This document shows, in pieces, positions 18,564-28,856 of a stretch of 64,000 nt of DNA. This DNA comes from an uncultured Myxococcales bacterium (GTDB lineage Bacteria; Myxococcota_A; Polyangia; Polyangiales; Polyangiaceae). The stretch is taken from NCBI GenBank assembly GCA_937949945.1, contig CALFEQ010000081.1, forward strand, positions 1-64,000. Direction: 5' to 3'. The position numbers were made by a program, and so were the translations under genes. Every line of letters begins with the position of its first letter. The stretch's first letter is position 1. The notes under the pieces are model-generated. The model was not told the DNA's origin, made no database searches, and saw only the letters and a program-made list of their open reading frames with translations.

Positions 18564-19523
18564 GTGGGTCCGTACTCCAGTCTCCGCATCCTCACTCCCC
18601 GCGGCGCGGTCGAGGCGAAGCGCCCTGCGAAGGGCGTGCGTCGCGCGATCGATTGGGGGAGCCTCGCGCCGCTCCGCATCCGCGCCCGCATGGTGGCCGA
18701 AGGCGTCTGGGCGGGCGCGCACCGCAGCGCGCGGAAGGGCGCCGGCGTCGAATTCGGCGGTCATCGTGCGTACACGCCGGGCGACGACCTCCGCCATCTC
18801 GACGTCCGCTCGCTGCTCCGGCACGACCACCTGCTCGTCCGGCAGTTCGAGACGGAGACGGACCGTGCTCTCCGCCTCGTCGTCGATGCCTCTGCATCGA
18901 TGGGCTACCGCGGCTCGCGGGCGCCGGGAGCGAAGCTCGCGTGGGCGGCGCTCGTCGCCGCGGCGCTCGCTCGGGTCGCGGTGAAGAGCGGCGATCCGAT
19001 CGGCCTGTCGTTCATCGCGGGATCGAAGGACGCGCTCGGCGTGCCCGTCCGAGGCGGCCGCGAGGTCTTCGAGCGCATCGTGGATGCGCTCGAGGGCCAG
19101 TCCGCCGAGGGCGACGCGATGAAGGACATCGCCGTGCTCGACGAGGCGGTCGGAGCGATCGCGCGCTCGGCGCGGCGAGGCTCCGTGGTCGTCATCTTGA
19201 GCGACCTGCTCGACCTGCCGCCGCAGGCGCCGCAGCGGATCGGCGCGATCTCGACGAGGGGCTGCGTCGTGGTCGTCGTCCAGACGCTCGATCCCGACGA
19301 GGCCGACTTCCCGTTCAAGGAGACGGTCCGCCTGAAGTCGCTCGAGGGTGACGTCGTCGTAGAGACCGACGAGGCCGCGCGCGATCGCTACCTCGCCGCG
19401 CTCGCCGCCGAGCAGCGCCGGTGGCGCGAGGAGCTCGTCGCGCGCGGGGCGAAGTTTTTGACGATGACGACGGACCGGGATCCCGTCGCGGCCGTCCGCG
19501 CGATCGTCGAGGCGACGCTGTGA
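18564..19523 (+). CDS. DUF58 domain protein
   Basis: 319 residues. The DUF58 signature is clear: GVEFGGHRAYTPGDDLRHLD, followed by a VWA-like segment with VVDASASM as a metal-site-like DxSxS. DUF58 proteins usually sit with MoxR ATPases and VWA proteins in complexes thought to help assemble or stress-protect envelope proteins. No MoxR gene is present in this window. GTG 18564 starts six bases after the TPR lipoprotein stop, and the stop overlaps the next gene by four bases (GTGA). No signal peptide, so probably cytoplasmic or membrane-associated. Confidence 0.88.
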   Translation: MGPYSSLRILTPRGAVEAKRPAKGVRRAIDWGSLAPLRIRARMVAEGVWAGAHRSARKGAGVEFGGHRAYTPGDDLRHLDVRSLLRHDHLLVRQFETETDRALRLVVDASASMGYRGSRAPGAKLAWAALVAAALARVAVKSGDPIGLSFIAGSKDALGVPVRGGREVFERIVDALEGQSAEGDAMKDIAVLDEAVGAIARSARRGSVVVILSDLLDLPPQAPQRIGAISTRGCVVVVVQTLDPDEADFPFKETVRLKSLEGDVVVETDEAARDRYLAALAAEQRRWREELVARGAKFLTMTTDRDPVAAVRAIVEATL

Positions 19524-21475
19524 GCTTCCTCACCGTCCTCGCGCTCGGTATCGCGGTGCTCGTGGTGGCGCCGTATCTCGCGCATCGGCTTCGGCGCCGG
19601 CGCGCCGACGAGCGCCCCTTCGCGCCGGCTCGCCTCGTACCGCCGACGCCGCCGAAGGCGCGGCGACGCTCGCGCCTCGAGGACCGTACGCTCTTCGCGA
19701 TCCGCGCGGCGTCGATCGTCGCGCTCGCGCTGCTCGGCGCGTCTCCGCTCGTTCGCTGCTCGCGTCTCGCGCTCTCTCGCGGCGGCGCCTCGGTCGCGGT
19801 CGCCATCGTGCTCGACGACTCGATGAGCATGCGCGCGAAGGACGGCGGCGACAAGAGCCGCTTCGCGCGCGCGAAGAAGGGAGCCGAGGAGGTGCTCGCC
19901 TCTCTGCGCGAGGGCGACGCCGCCGCGATCGTGCTGGCCGGCGCGCCCGCGCGCGTGGGCCTCGCCGCGACCACGGACATCTCCGCCGCGCGCGCCGCGC
20001 TCGAGGGCGTGATGGAGAGCGATCGGGCGACCGACCTCGAGGGCGCTCTCGCGATCGCGCGGACGCTCGTGGGAGAGCTGCCGCAGATCGACCGGCGCAT
20101 CATCCTGCTCTCCGATCTCGCGGACGGGAACCCGGACGGGCCGCCCCTCGGAGAAGGCGGCGACGGCCGCGTCCCGCTGTGGCTCGCCATGCCCGAGCTC
20201 GCGAAAGGGGGCGGCGCCGATTGCGGCATCCTCTCCGCCGATCGCGCGGGCAACCGGACGCGCGTGCGTTTCGCGTGCTCCTCGCCTTCGGCCGCCGAGG
20301 GGCGCGAGGTCCAGATCAAGGACGGCGAGAAGGTCGTCGGCTCCGCGCCTCTGCCTCAGACCGCGCTCGGCGAGGCGATCGTCACGATCACGGCGGACGA
20401 CACCCGTGAGCTCTTCGCGACCCTGACGGGCACCGACGCGATCGCCTCCGACGACCGCGCGCTCGTCGTCGTCGAGTCGGGCCCCGCCGCGCTCGCGGTC
20501 GTGGGCGATCGCACGGACGACGAGCTCATGACCGGCGGCGCTCCCGTCGTCGAGCAGGCGCTCGCGGCGCTCCAGATCGACATGGCGGTGCGGCCGATCC
20601 CGCAAGCGCCGGACCGTCGCGAGGACACGCAGCCCTTCGCCGCGATGATCGCCGACGATCCTCCCGGCTTCACGCCCGAGCAGCGGCACGCGCTCGCCGC
20701 CTTCGTCGATCGCGGCGGCGTGCTCGTCCTCGCGCTCGGGCGCAGGGCGGCCGCGGCTCCGCTCGGCGCGACGTTCGAGCCCTTCCTCAAGAACGCCGTG
20801 AGCTGGGGACCGACGCCTTCGCAGGGCGCCGATCCGTCGAGCGGCTCGCCGATCATCGGCGAGGGCGCCGCGAGCCTCGGCGACCTCGCGCCGAAGGGAA
20901 GGGCGACGCTCGCGCCCGACGACGTGAACGCGTTCGAGCCCGTCCTCAAGTGGACGGACGGCGCTCCGCTCGTGGCCCGCCTCGCCCGGGGTCGCGGCGA
21001 GGTCTGGGTGACGACGCTGCCCTTCTCCGTCGAGTCGAGCGATTTCCCGCTACGGCCGGGCTTCCTCTCGCTGCTCGACGCGATCGTGACCTCCGCGAAG
21101 GAGCGCTCCGCCCCCGTCCGCGGCGACGTGGGGGCCCCGTGGGCCTTCGCGGGCGCGCGTCGGGTCGAGGTCGAAGGCCCGCTCGGTCGCATGACGCCTG
21201 CGCGAGACGACGGCGTGCTCCGGATCGTCCCGACGCTGATCGGCCCGTATCGGCTCACGGTCGACGGCGTCGAAGAGCTGCGCGTCGCCGCGCCTCCCGC
21301 GCGCGAGATCGATCTCCGCCCGCGGGCGGTGGTGCCGAGCGCGACGTCGTCCTCGCTCGGCGGAGGTGTGTCGGTCGTCGACGTCTCCTGGGCGATTGCG
21401 CTCGCGCTGCTCGCCCTGGTCGCGGCGGAGATCGTCGTGCGGTCGCTGACGCGGCCTCGCCGCGAGCCGGCCTGA
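19520..21475 (+). CDS. Bat-like VWA membrane protein
   Basis: 651 residues from GTG 19520, which overlaps the DUF58 stop by four bases. An N-terminal helix FLTVLALGIAVLVVAPYLAH with RLRRRR behind it, then a second helix, matches the BatA/aerotolerance N-terminal layout. The VWA domain has the MIDAS start IVLDDSMSM at about residue 100, and a second half carries a conserved FVDRGGVLVLALG segment. A final membrane helix is near the C-terminus (AIALALLALVAAEIVV). It probably acts with the DUF58 protein at the inner membrane. The open frame extends back to 19421 inside the DUF58 gene, but the overlap and start of the hydrophobic segment favour 19520. Confidence 0.85.
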   Translation: MSFLTVLALGIAVLVVAPYLAHRLRRRRADERPFAPARLVPPTPPKARRRSRLEDRTLFAIRAASIVALALLGASPLVRCSRLALSRGGASVAVAIVLDDSMSMRAKDGGDKSRFARAKKGAEEVLASLREGDAAAIVLAGAPARVGLAATTDISAARAALEGVMESDRATDLEGALAIARTLVGELPQIDRRIILLSDLADGNPDGPPLGEGGDGRVPLWLAMPELAKGGGADCGILSADRAGNRTRVRFACSSPSAAEGREVQIKDGEKVVGSAPLPQTALGEAIVTITADDTRELFATLTGTDAIASDDRALVVVESGPAALAVVGDRTDDELMTGGAPVVEQALAALQIDMAVRPIPQAPDRREDTQPFAAMIADDPPGFTPEQRHALAAFVDRGGVLVLALGRRAAAAPLGATFEPFLKNAVSWGPTPSQGADPSSGSPIIGEGAASLGDLAPKGRATLAPDDVNAFEPVLKWTDGAPLVARLARGRGEVWVTTLPFSVESSDFPLRPGFLSLLDAIVTSAKERSAPVRGDVGAPWAFAGARRVEVEGPLGRMTPARDDGVLRIVPTLIGPYRLTVDGVEELRVAAPPAREIDLRPRAVVPSATSSSLGGGVSVVDVSWAIALALLALVAAEIVVRSLTRPRREPA

Positions 21476-21543
21476 CGAGCTTCCGGCCCCGAGCGAGAGA
21501 GCGCTTTGTGGCACGTGCGAGTTGGCGTAAAGAACGCCCCACC

Positions 21544-22098
21544 ATGTCCACGTGTGCTCGCGTGACGGCGCTCCTCCTCCTCGCCCTCGGCCTCGGCGGT
21601 TGCAGCGGCGGCGGGCGCTACGGCTACTCCCCCAAGTACCTCCCGACCTCCGAGGAGAAGAAGGCCCTCGAAGGCGCGCGAGAGTACGATCCCGTGATGT
21701 ACCAGCGCGAGCCGGAGGAGTGGCGGAAGTCGAAGACCACGCTCTTCGGCGTCGTCACCGCGCGTGCGCCCGGCCCGGGCGGCGCGGCGTACCTGACGCT
21801 GAGCGTGCGACGGCTCGAGCCGCGCAACCTCTGCGCGAACAAGGACGACGACGACAGCTGCCGCGTCACGGTGAGCGAGCGCGACTTCGGCGTCGTCCAC
21901 GCGATCACGGCGCTCGCGCCCGAGGACGACGTGGGCGAGCTCTCCGTCGGTGTCGGCTCGCTGGTGCGCGTGATCGGGCAGTTCGGCGAGGACGTCGATC
22001 CCGCCGACGGCGCGCCCATCATCCGAGGCAGCTTCTACCGCCACTGGCCTCGTCACTACTGGGTGACGAACGCGCAGTCGGACGTGATGCGTCAGTAG
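21544..22098 (+). CDS. Small lipoprotein
   Basis: 184 residues. Lipobox GLGGC with Cys20 followed by SGGG. The mature part has a Lys/Glu-rich start, a central segment with DDDDS between two cysteines (NLCANKDDDDSCRV), and a C-terminal region resembling a small beta-barrel fold (VGVGSLVRVIGQFGED). I cannot name the family; an OB-like fold is possible. ATG 21544 opens 68 bases after the Bat-like gene, and the next gene begins three bases after its stop, so it probably belongs to the same transcript. Confidence 0.75.
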   Translation: MSTCARVTALLLLALGLGGCSGGGRYGYSPKYLPTSEEKKALEGAREYDPVMYQREPEEWRKSKTTLFGVVTARAPGPGGAAYLTLSVRRLEPRNLCANKDDDDSCRVTVSERDFGVVHAITALAPEDDVGELSVGVGSLVRVIGQFGEDVDPADGAPIIRGSFYRHWPRHYWVTNAQSDVMRQ

Positions 22099-22101
22099 AC
22101 C

Positions 22102-23259
22102 GTGCTCGCGATCTCTGCCGACGGCCGATACCTCGAGCTGCCCGCGCTCGCGACCGCGCACTCGCACGCGTTCCAGCGCGCGATGCGCGGCGCCGCTCAG
22201 CGCAGGGCGATGGGGACGGAGACGCGCGACGACTTCTGGTCGTGGCGCGGCGCGATGTATCGCGTGGCCTCCTCCCTCGATCCCACGTCGATCGAGGCGG
22301 TCAGCCGCGTGGCGTTCCGCGAGCTCCGGCGCGCCGGCGTCCGTACCGTCGGCGAGTTCCACTACGTCCATCACCAGCCCGACGGCACGCCCTACGACGA
22401 CCGCACGATCATGAGCGATGCGGTCATCCGCGCGGCGAAGGCCGAAGGCCTCCGCATCGCGCTCCTGCGTGTCGCGTACCACCGTGCCGGTCCGGGGCGC
22501 GAGCCGGAGCCCGGTCAGCGGCGCTTCTGCGATCCGTCGGTCGATCTCGTCCTCCGCGACGTCGACACGCTAAGAGCCAAGTACCAGGGCGATCCCGACG
22601 TCGTCATCGGTATCGCTCCGCACTCGGTGCGCGCCGTTCCGCCGGAGTGGATCCGCGAGCTCGCGGCTTACGCCGATCGGGCCGGGATGCCCTTCCACAT
22701 GCACGTCGCGGAGCAGCCGCGGGAGATCGAGGAGTGCGTCGCCGAGACGGGCAAGCGCCCGGTCGAGCTGCTCGCGGACCTCGGCGCGCTCTCGGCGCGC
22801 TTCGTCGCCGTGCACGCGACCCATCTGCTCCCACACGAGGCGGAGCTCCTCGGTCGCGCGCGGTCCTTCGCCTGCATCTGCGCCACCACCGAGGCGGATC
22901 TCGGCGACGGCCTGCCCGATCTGCCGTCGCTCCGCGCGAGCGGCGTTCGCCTCTGCACGGGCGTCGACAGCCACGTCATCACGGATCCGATCGCCGACGT
23001 CCGCGCCCTCGAGACGCTCGCCCGTCTCCGCACGGGCACGCGCGTGACGTTCGCGCCCGCGGAGGGCACGCCCGCCGAGCAGCTCTGGCGCGAGGGCTCG
23101 ATCGAGGGCGCGCAGGCGTGCGGCTTCTCGGACGCCGGCGGGACCATCCGCATCGCGCGCGACCACCCGTCGCTCGCGCTCGTCGAGCCGGAGCTGTTGC
23201 TCGACGCGATCGTCTTCGGCGGGACGGCGGGGCTCGTCGAGGAAGAGGTCGGCGCGTAG
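22102..23259 (+). CDS. hutF: Formimidoylglutamate deiminase-like amidohydrolase
   Basis: 385 residues of the amidohydrolase superfamily. The metal site AHSHAFQRAMRG followed by DDFWSWRGAMY is typical of HutF, which hydrolyses N-formimidoyl-glutamate to N-formyl-glutamate and ammonia in histidine breakdown. Further motifs: EFHYVHH, FHMHVAEQ, HATHL and CTGVDSHV. HutF proteins are usually near 450 residues with a small beta-sandwich built from both termini. Here the metal HSH is at residue 20 and the protein ends soon after LLDAIVFGGTAGL, so most of that sandwich is missing. No other hut gene is nearby. It starts at GTG 22102, three bases after the preceding stop, and converges with the zinc-ribbon gene. 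Activity on formimidoylglutamate is inferred. Confidence 0.75.
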   Translation: MLAISADGRYLELPALATAHSHAFQRAMRGAAQRRAMGTETRDDFWSWRGAMYRVASSLDPTSIEAVSRVAFRELRRAGVRTVGEFHYVHHQPDGTPYDDRTIMSDAVIRAAKAEGLRIALLRVAYHRAGPGREPEPGQRRFCDPSVDLVLRDVDTLRAKYQGDPDVVIGIAPHSVRAVPPEWIRELAAYADRAGMPFHMHVAEQPREIEECVAETGKRPVELLADLGALSARFVAVHATHLLPHEAELLGRARSFACICATTEADLGDGLPDLPSLRASGVRLCTGVDSHVITDPIADVRALETLARLRTGTRVTFAPAEGTPAEQLWREGSIEGAQACGFSDAGGTIRIARDHPSLALVEPELLLDAIVFGGTAGLVEEEVGA

Positions 23260-23274
23260 CGCACACGCCTGTCG

Positions 23275-25071
23275 TCATCGATCGACGACGCCTTCGCACG
23301 CACGCGCATCGCCGAGCTCGCACGCGCGGCGGCGGAGCCGCGCCGCTCGCGTCTCGTCCTTCTCCACGCGCGCGAGGAAATCGCCCTTCGCGAGCTGCTC
23401 GGCGACGACGCGACACGCGCCGGCGCTGCCGAGGTCGCACGCGCGCAGTCGGAGCTCGTGTGCGCGGCGACGGCCGTCGACGATGTTCGTGGGAGAGGCT
23501 CCGTAGTCGGCGTAGAGGTCGGCGCCGGCTTCGCACGCACGTACGTCGTTCGCGTCACATGCGCGTTCGTAGAGGGAGGCCGCGCGCTTCGGATCGGGGC
23601 GCACGTCGTCGGCCGGCTTCCGGCCGATGAGATCCGCGAGCTCGACGCACGCTCGGAGATCTCCGCCGTCGCAGCGCTGCTCGAGCGGCCAGGTCTTCGG
23701 GTTGCGACCGATGGCGTGTCGGAACGAGAGCGCGCCAATCGCGATCACGACGAGGGACGCCGCGGTCACGCCGCGCCATCGCCTGCGCTCCGCGTTCCGT
23801 AGGGCGAGCGCCTCTTCGAGCGAGCGCGTCTCGCGTCGTGCGGTCTCCGCCTCCCGGCGGAGATCGAGACCGAGCACGTTCTCGGCTTTGCAGTACACGC
23901 ACGCCACGAGCACGTGCTCGTCCCGCTCCGGGAGCGGCGCGATGCACGACCGGCAGCGGAACGGCTCGCCCTTCTTCCCGGGCGCGCGCGCCGCGAACTC
24001 GAGCGTGACGAGGCGGAGCGCGAGCCGGTCGACGAGCCGCGCTCGGATCAGCGCGAAGAACCCGACGATGCACGCGACGAGGAAGACGAGCACGAGCAGC
24101 GTGTTCGTCACCGTGAGCGCGCGCTCCCGGTAGTTGCGCGCGACGAGGACGAGCGCTGCCGGCCACGCGGCGATCATGAAGGCGGCCGCGACGGTGTACA
24201 TGCGTCCGACTCGGTCGGCGCCCGGCTGATCGAGCAGCTTCGCGATGGCCGCGTCGGGACGCGCGAGGACCGCGGCCGCGTCGTCGAGGCGACGGCGCAT
24301 CTCGTCGGGGACGGTCACGGTCGCGGAACAGTACGCGCACGTCACTGCGCTCTCCGCGCGCGGAGCGACGGCCGCCCCGCAGCTCGGGCAGGTGAGGAGG
24401 CTGACCGCTTCGGCGCCCTTCGGCGCTTCCGCCGCCGCCTTCGCTCGCCGCTTCGTCGCCTTCGCTCGCCGCTTCGTCGCCTTCGCCTTCCGCTTTGCCG
24501 GCTTCGGCGCGTGCTTCGCCGTCTCGGGCGGCGCGGGGAGCCCTGCACGCAGCGTGTCCGCCAGCGCATCGAGCGACTGCTGCTCGATCGCGCGATCGGC
24601 GGAGGCCAAGACGAGGCGCCGCTCGTCGTTGCCGTCGCGCACGTAGACGCAGAGCTGTTTCAGATCGGAGTCGTCGATCCACGCGCCGTCCCGCGGATCC
24701 GGTGCGGGCGGGGACTCCATCGTCACGCGAAGGATCGCCGACCAGGGAACCCGCGTCCCGGAGAGCGGTCCGCCGGAGATCGTGAGTCCTTCCGCGTCGA
24801 GCACGACGTCACTGGGCCGCGCGTCGCGCGCCCGGCGCGCGTGCTTCCAAGCGAACGCGAGCAGCATGAGACCCGGCATGAGGATGGCCAAGGCGACCCA
24901 GCCGCCGATCTCCCCGAGGCTGTCGATCAGGTCCGCGAGGGCGAGCAGCACGCTCGCGGGCACGCCGAAGAGGGCGAGCCCCGGGACGAAGAAGGCCGCG
25001 GCGCGCGCGAGGCCGTGGAGCGCGGACGTGCCGATTTGGAGCGGGATCCGTACGGGGCGTTCGGCTCGCAT
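23275..25071 (-). CDS. Membrane protein: two zinc ribbons, Sel1-like tail
   Basis: 598 residues. Two hydrophobic segments near the N-terminus are followed by a PH-like domain (about 85-175). A strongly basic linker repeats KRRAKAT units. Zinc ribbon 1 is CPSCG...CAYC. Two further membrane helices follow, then zinc ribbon 2 (CRSCI...CVYC), a coiled stretch, another helix, and a C-terminal set of Sel1/Hcp-like repeats with recurring GDxRAC and AC motifs. Paired cysteines in such repeats are typical of secreted Hcp-like proteins, so the tail may be periplasmic (inference). Function unknown. It starts seven bases after the endonuclease III gene on the same strand and converges with hutF. Confidence 0.75.
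   Translation of the reverse strand: MRAERPVRIPLQIGTSALHGLARAAAFFVPGLALFGVPASVLLALADLIDSLGEIGGWVALAILMPGLMLLAFAWKHARRARDARPSDVVLDAEGLTISGGPLSGTRVPWSAILRVTMESPPAPDPRDGAWIDDSDLKQLCVYVRDGNDERRLVLASADRAIEQQSLDALADTLRAGLPAPPETAKHAPKPAKRKAKATKRRAKATKRRAKAAAEAPKGAEAVSLLTCPSCGAAVAPRAESAVTCAYCSATVTVPDEMRRRLDDAAAVLARPDAAIAKLLDQPGADRVGRMYTVAAAFMIAAWPAALVLVARNYRERALTVTNTLLVLVFLVACIVGFFALIRARLVDRLALRLVTLEFAARAPGKKGEPFRCRSCIAPLPERDEHVLVACVYCKAENVLGLDLRREAETARRETRSLEEALALRNAERRRWRGVTAASLVVIAIGALSFRHAIGRNPKTWPLEQRCDGGDLRACVELADLIGRKPADDVRPDPKRAASLYERACDANDVRACEAGADLYADYGASPTNIVDGRRRAHELRLRACDLGSAGACRVVAEQLAKGDFLARVEKDETRAARLRRRACELGDARACEGVVDR
24437..24478. repeat. In-frame 21-bp tandem repeat, two exact copies
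   Basis: Two identical 21-base units (24437-24457 and 24458-24478) followed by a partial third. On the minus strand they encode the seven-residue unit KRRAKAT in the basic linker of the zinc-ribbon protein. Exact identity at DNA level suggests recent slippage or expansion. Confidence 0.7.
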
Positions 25072-25077
25072 CGCGAC

Positions 25078-25737
25078 TCACCTGCTACGTCCGACCCCGG
25101 CCCGTGCGCAGACGTCCGCGACGGGACAGGTCGAGCACTTCGGCGAGAGCGGTGTGCAATGCGTTCGGCCGAACGCGACGAGCACGTCGTTGATCGGTAT
25201 CCACCAGCGACGGGGCAAGCGGCGCCGCAGCTCCATCTCCGTCTCGTCCGGCGTGCGCGTCCGGACGAAGCCGAGGCGGTTCGAGATGCGGTGCACGTGG
25301 ACGTCGACGCAGATGCCGGGTTTGCCGAAGCCGAGCGTGATCACGAGGTTCGCCGTCTTTCGCCCCACGCCCTTCAGGCGCAAGAGCTCGTCGAGCGTGC
25401 TCGGGACCCGTCCCCCGTGTCGTTCGAGGATCGTGCGCGCGACGTCTCGGAGCGTCTTGCCCTTCGTCTTGTAGAACCCCGCCGGGTAGATCAGCTTCGC
25501 GATGCGCGCCGGCGGGAGCTTCGCGAGCGTCGCGACGTCGGGCGCCTCCGCGAGCAGCTTCGGCGTCACGGCGTCCGTCACCTCGTCGCGCGTGCGGAGC
25601 GAAATGATCGTCGAGACGAGCACCGCGTACGGGTCGCGTGTCTGCTTCGCCAGCTTGGTGACGTACGCCGACTCGGGCCCCTCAGCGACGAACCTCCGGA
25701 TGCGCTCGAGCGCAGCGGACATCTGTCGAGGCGTCAT
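25078..25737 (-). CDS. nth: Endonuclease III
   Basis: 219 residues. Bifunctional DNA glycosylase/AP lyase for oxidised pyrimidines in base-excision repair. The helix-hairpin-helix LKGVGRKTANLV contains the catalytic Lys, and the catalytic Asp lies in VDVHVHRI. A complete [4Fe-4S] cluster motif is at the C-terminus with spacing C-x6-C-x2-C-x5-C (CTPLSPKCSTCPVADVC). Length and motif order match the family. It is divergent from uvrB across 433 bases containing repeat element 3. The first ATG lies 26 bases from the element's left arm, so the element sits in the promoter region. Confidence 0.95.
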   Translation of the reverse strand: MTPRQMSAALERIRRFVAEGPESAYVTKLAKQTRDPYAVLVSTIISLRTRDEVTDAVTPKLLAEAPDVATLAKLPPARIAKLIYPAGFYKTKGKTLRDVARTILERHGGRVPSTLDELLRLKGVGRKTANLVITLGFGKPGICVDVHVHRISNRLGFVRTRTPDETEMELRRRLPRRWWIPINDVLVAFGRTHCTPLSPKCSTCPVADVCARAGVGRSR

Positions 25738-25763
25738 GAGCGGAGCGAGGATACGCCGATCGG

Positions 25764-25936
25764 ACCTCAGTCCTCAGACCTCAGTCCTCAGCGATGGTCT
25801 CCCTCGCGAGCCTCCGACCATTCTTCGAGGCTGGCGGGTCGATCTCGAAATCCCGAATCCCGGCTGCCGGGCTCCGGTGCCTGGGGGGCTCGCGACCCAG
25901 GACGGAGCCGAGCTGATGACTGAGGACTGAGGACTG
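25764..25936. repeat. Heptamer-arm element 3 (TCCTCAG family)
   Basis: The left arm is ACCTCAG, TCCTCAG, ACCTCAG, TCCTCAG at 25764-25791. The right arm is CTGATGA, CTGAGGA, CTGAGGA, CTG at 25913-25936, inverted relative to the left. The unit is the same as the outer arms of element 2. The 121-base core has no gene and is unlike the core of element 2. The element lies in the divergent nth/uvrB promoter region. Confidence 0.75.
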
Positions 25937-26170
25937 CCGAGCTCGTCCGTCCGACCCGAGCGGCCGGGCTCACTCGACCCGCCGGTCGCCACTGGGTAAC
26001 TACGTTCGCCAGCCCCGAAGACCTGTCGCTGCGGGGGATCCGGGCCGAAAATCCTGACAACACCCTGACAGCCAAGCGCAGCGCGGGCCTCGGGTCATCC
26101 GCGCTGGCGCTTGCGGTTTCCCCCGGAAGGGGGGATGGTGCTCGACTCCACGTTCTCTTGCGTACCGCCC
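25937..26170. other. uvrB upstream region
   Basis: 234 bases between element 3 and the chosen uvrB start. I looked for a LexA/SOS-type box and found none convincing. A five-base stem CCCCC-GGAA-GGGGG at 26120-26133 lies just before an in-frame ATG at 26135. No other feature seen. Confidence 0.3.
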
Positions 26171-28324
<2,154 letters not shown>

Positions 28325-28356
28325 GCGTCGTGAACGCGTCGGGCGTCTCGGACGCC

Positions 28357-28599
28357 TCACCTCGATCGCGTGAGCTCCTCCACGTATGGGCTCTCGCCTT
28401 CGGAGTCTTCGTCGCGCTCCTGGCGCTTCGTCGACGCGCCGCGCGCCTCTTCGGCTGAGCCCGCGAAGCGTCGGCGTCCGCGCATCTCGGCGACGACCTC
28501 CAGGGCGACGGACATGGCGAGCGGGACGCGGCGAACGACGCGAACGTCGACGTCCGTCGCGCGCTCGCTCGCGGAGGCTGGTGGCGAGCGTGCTGGCAT
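28357..28599 (-). CDS. Possible small basic/acidic protein
   Basis: 80 residues from ATG 28599, not recognised. Codons from about 28590 to the stop show strong third-position GC (for example the run encoding VALEVVAEMRGRRRF), while the upstream extension to 28818 does not, which is why I start here. The C-terminus is charged (KRQERDEDSEGE). The plus strand also has a 42-codon reading from GTG 28330 to 28458 with a hydrophobic WALAFGVFVALLAL; the two overlap and at most one is likely real. The remaining bases to 28856 show nothing convincing. Confidence 0.3.
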   Translation of the reverse strand: MPARSPPASASERATDVDVRVVRRVPLAMSVALEVVAEMRGRRRFAGSAEEARGASTKRQERDEDSEGESPYVEELTRSR

Positions 28600-28856
28600 G
28601 CACCCATGGGTATGTCTCGGTTTCCGAGATGCGAGCGCGAGCGTTTCGGGATCTCGCGCGTGCATCGCCTGGCGCAGCGATCCTTCGACCATGCGCCCTG
28701 CGGCTCGACCGTGGGACGAGGTCGCCGCGGTCGAGCGTAGATCTGTTATGTCGATGGCTCGGGCGTGGCCCGAGACCATCGCATCGACGCCCTCCGAGGC
28801 ACGGAGGCCCGAAACCACCCAACCACGGGCGATCCTCGCCCGAGCCCGACCATCGC

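Noticed and set aside
21500..21540. Sigma-54 promoter before the small lipoprotein
   Set aside because: TGGCAC is followed by TTGGC two bases too far away, so the GG-GC distance is wrong.
25937..26170. SOS/LexA box before uvrB
   Set aside because: The best segment matches only about half of the myxobacterial consensus as I know it. This would need a motif scan with a validated matrix.
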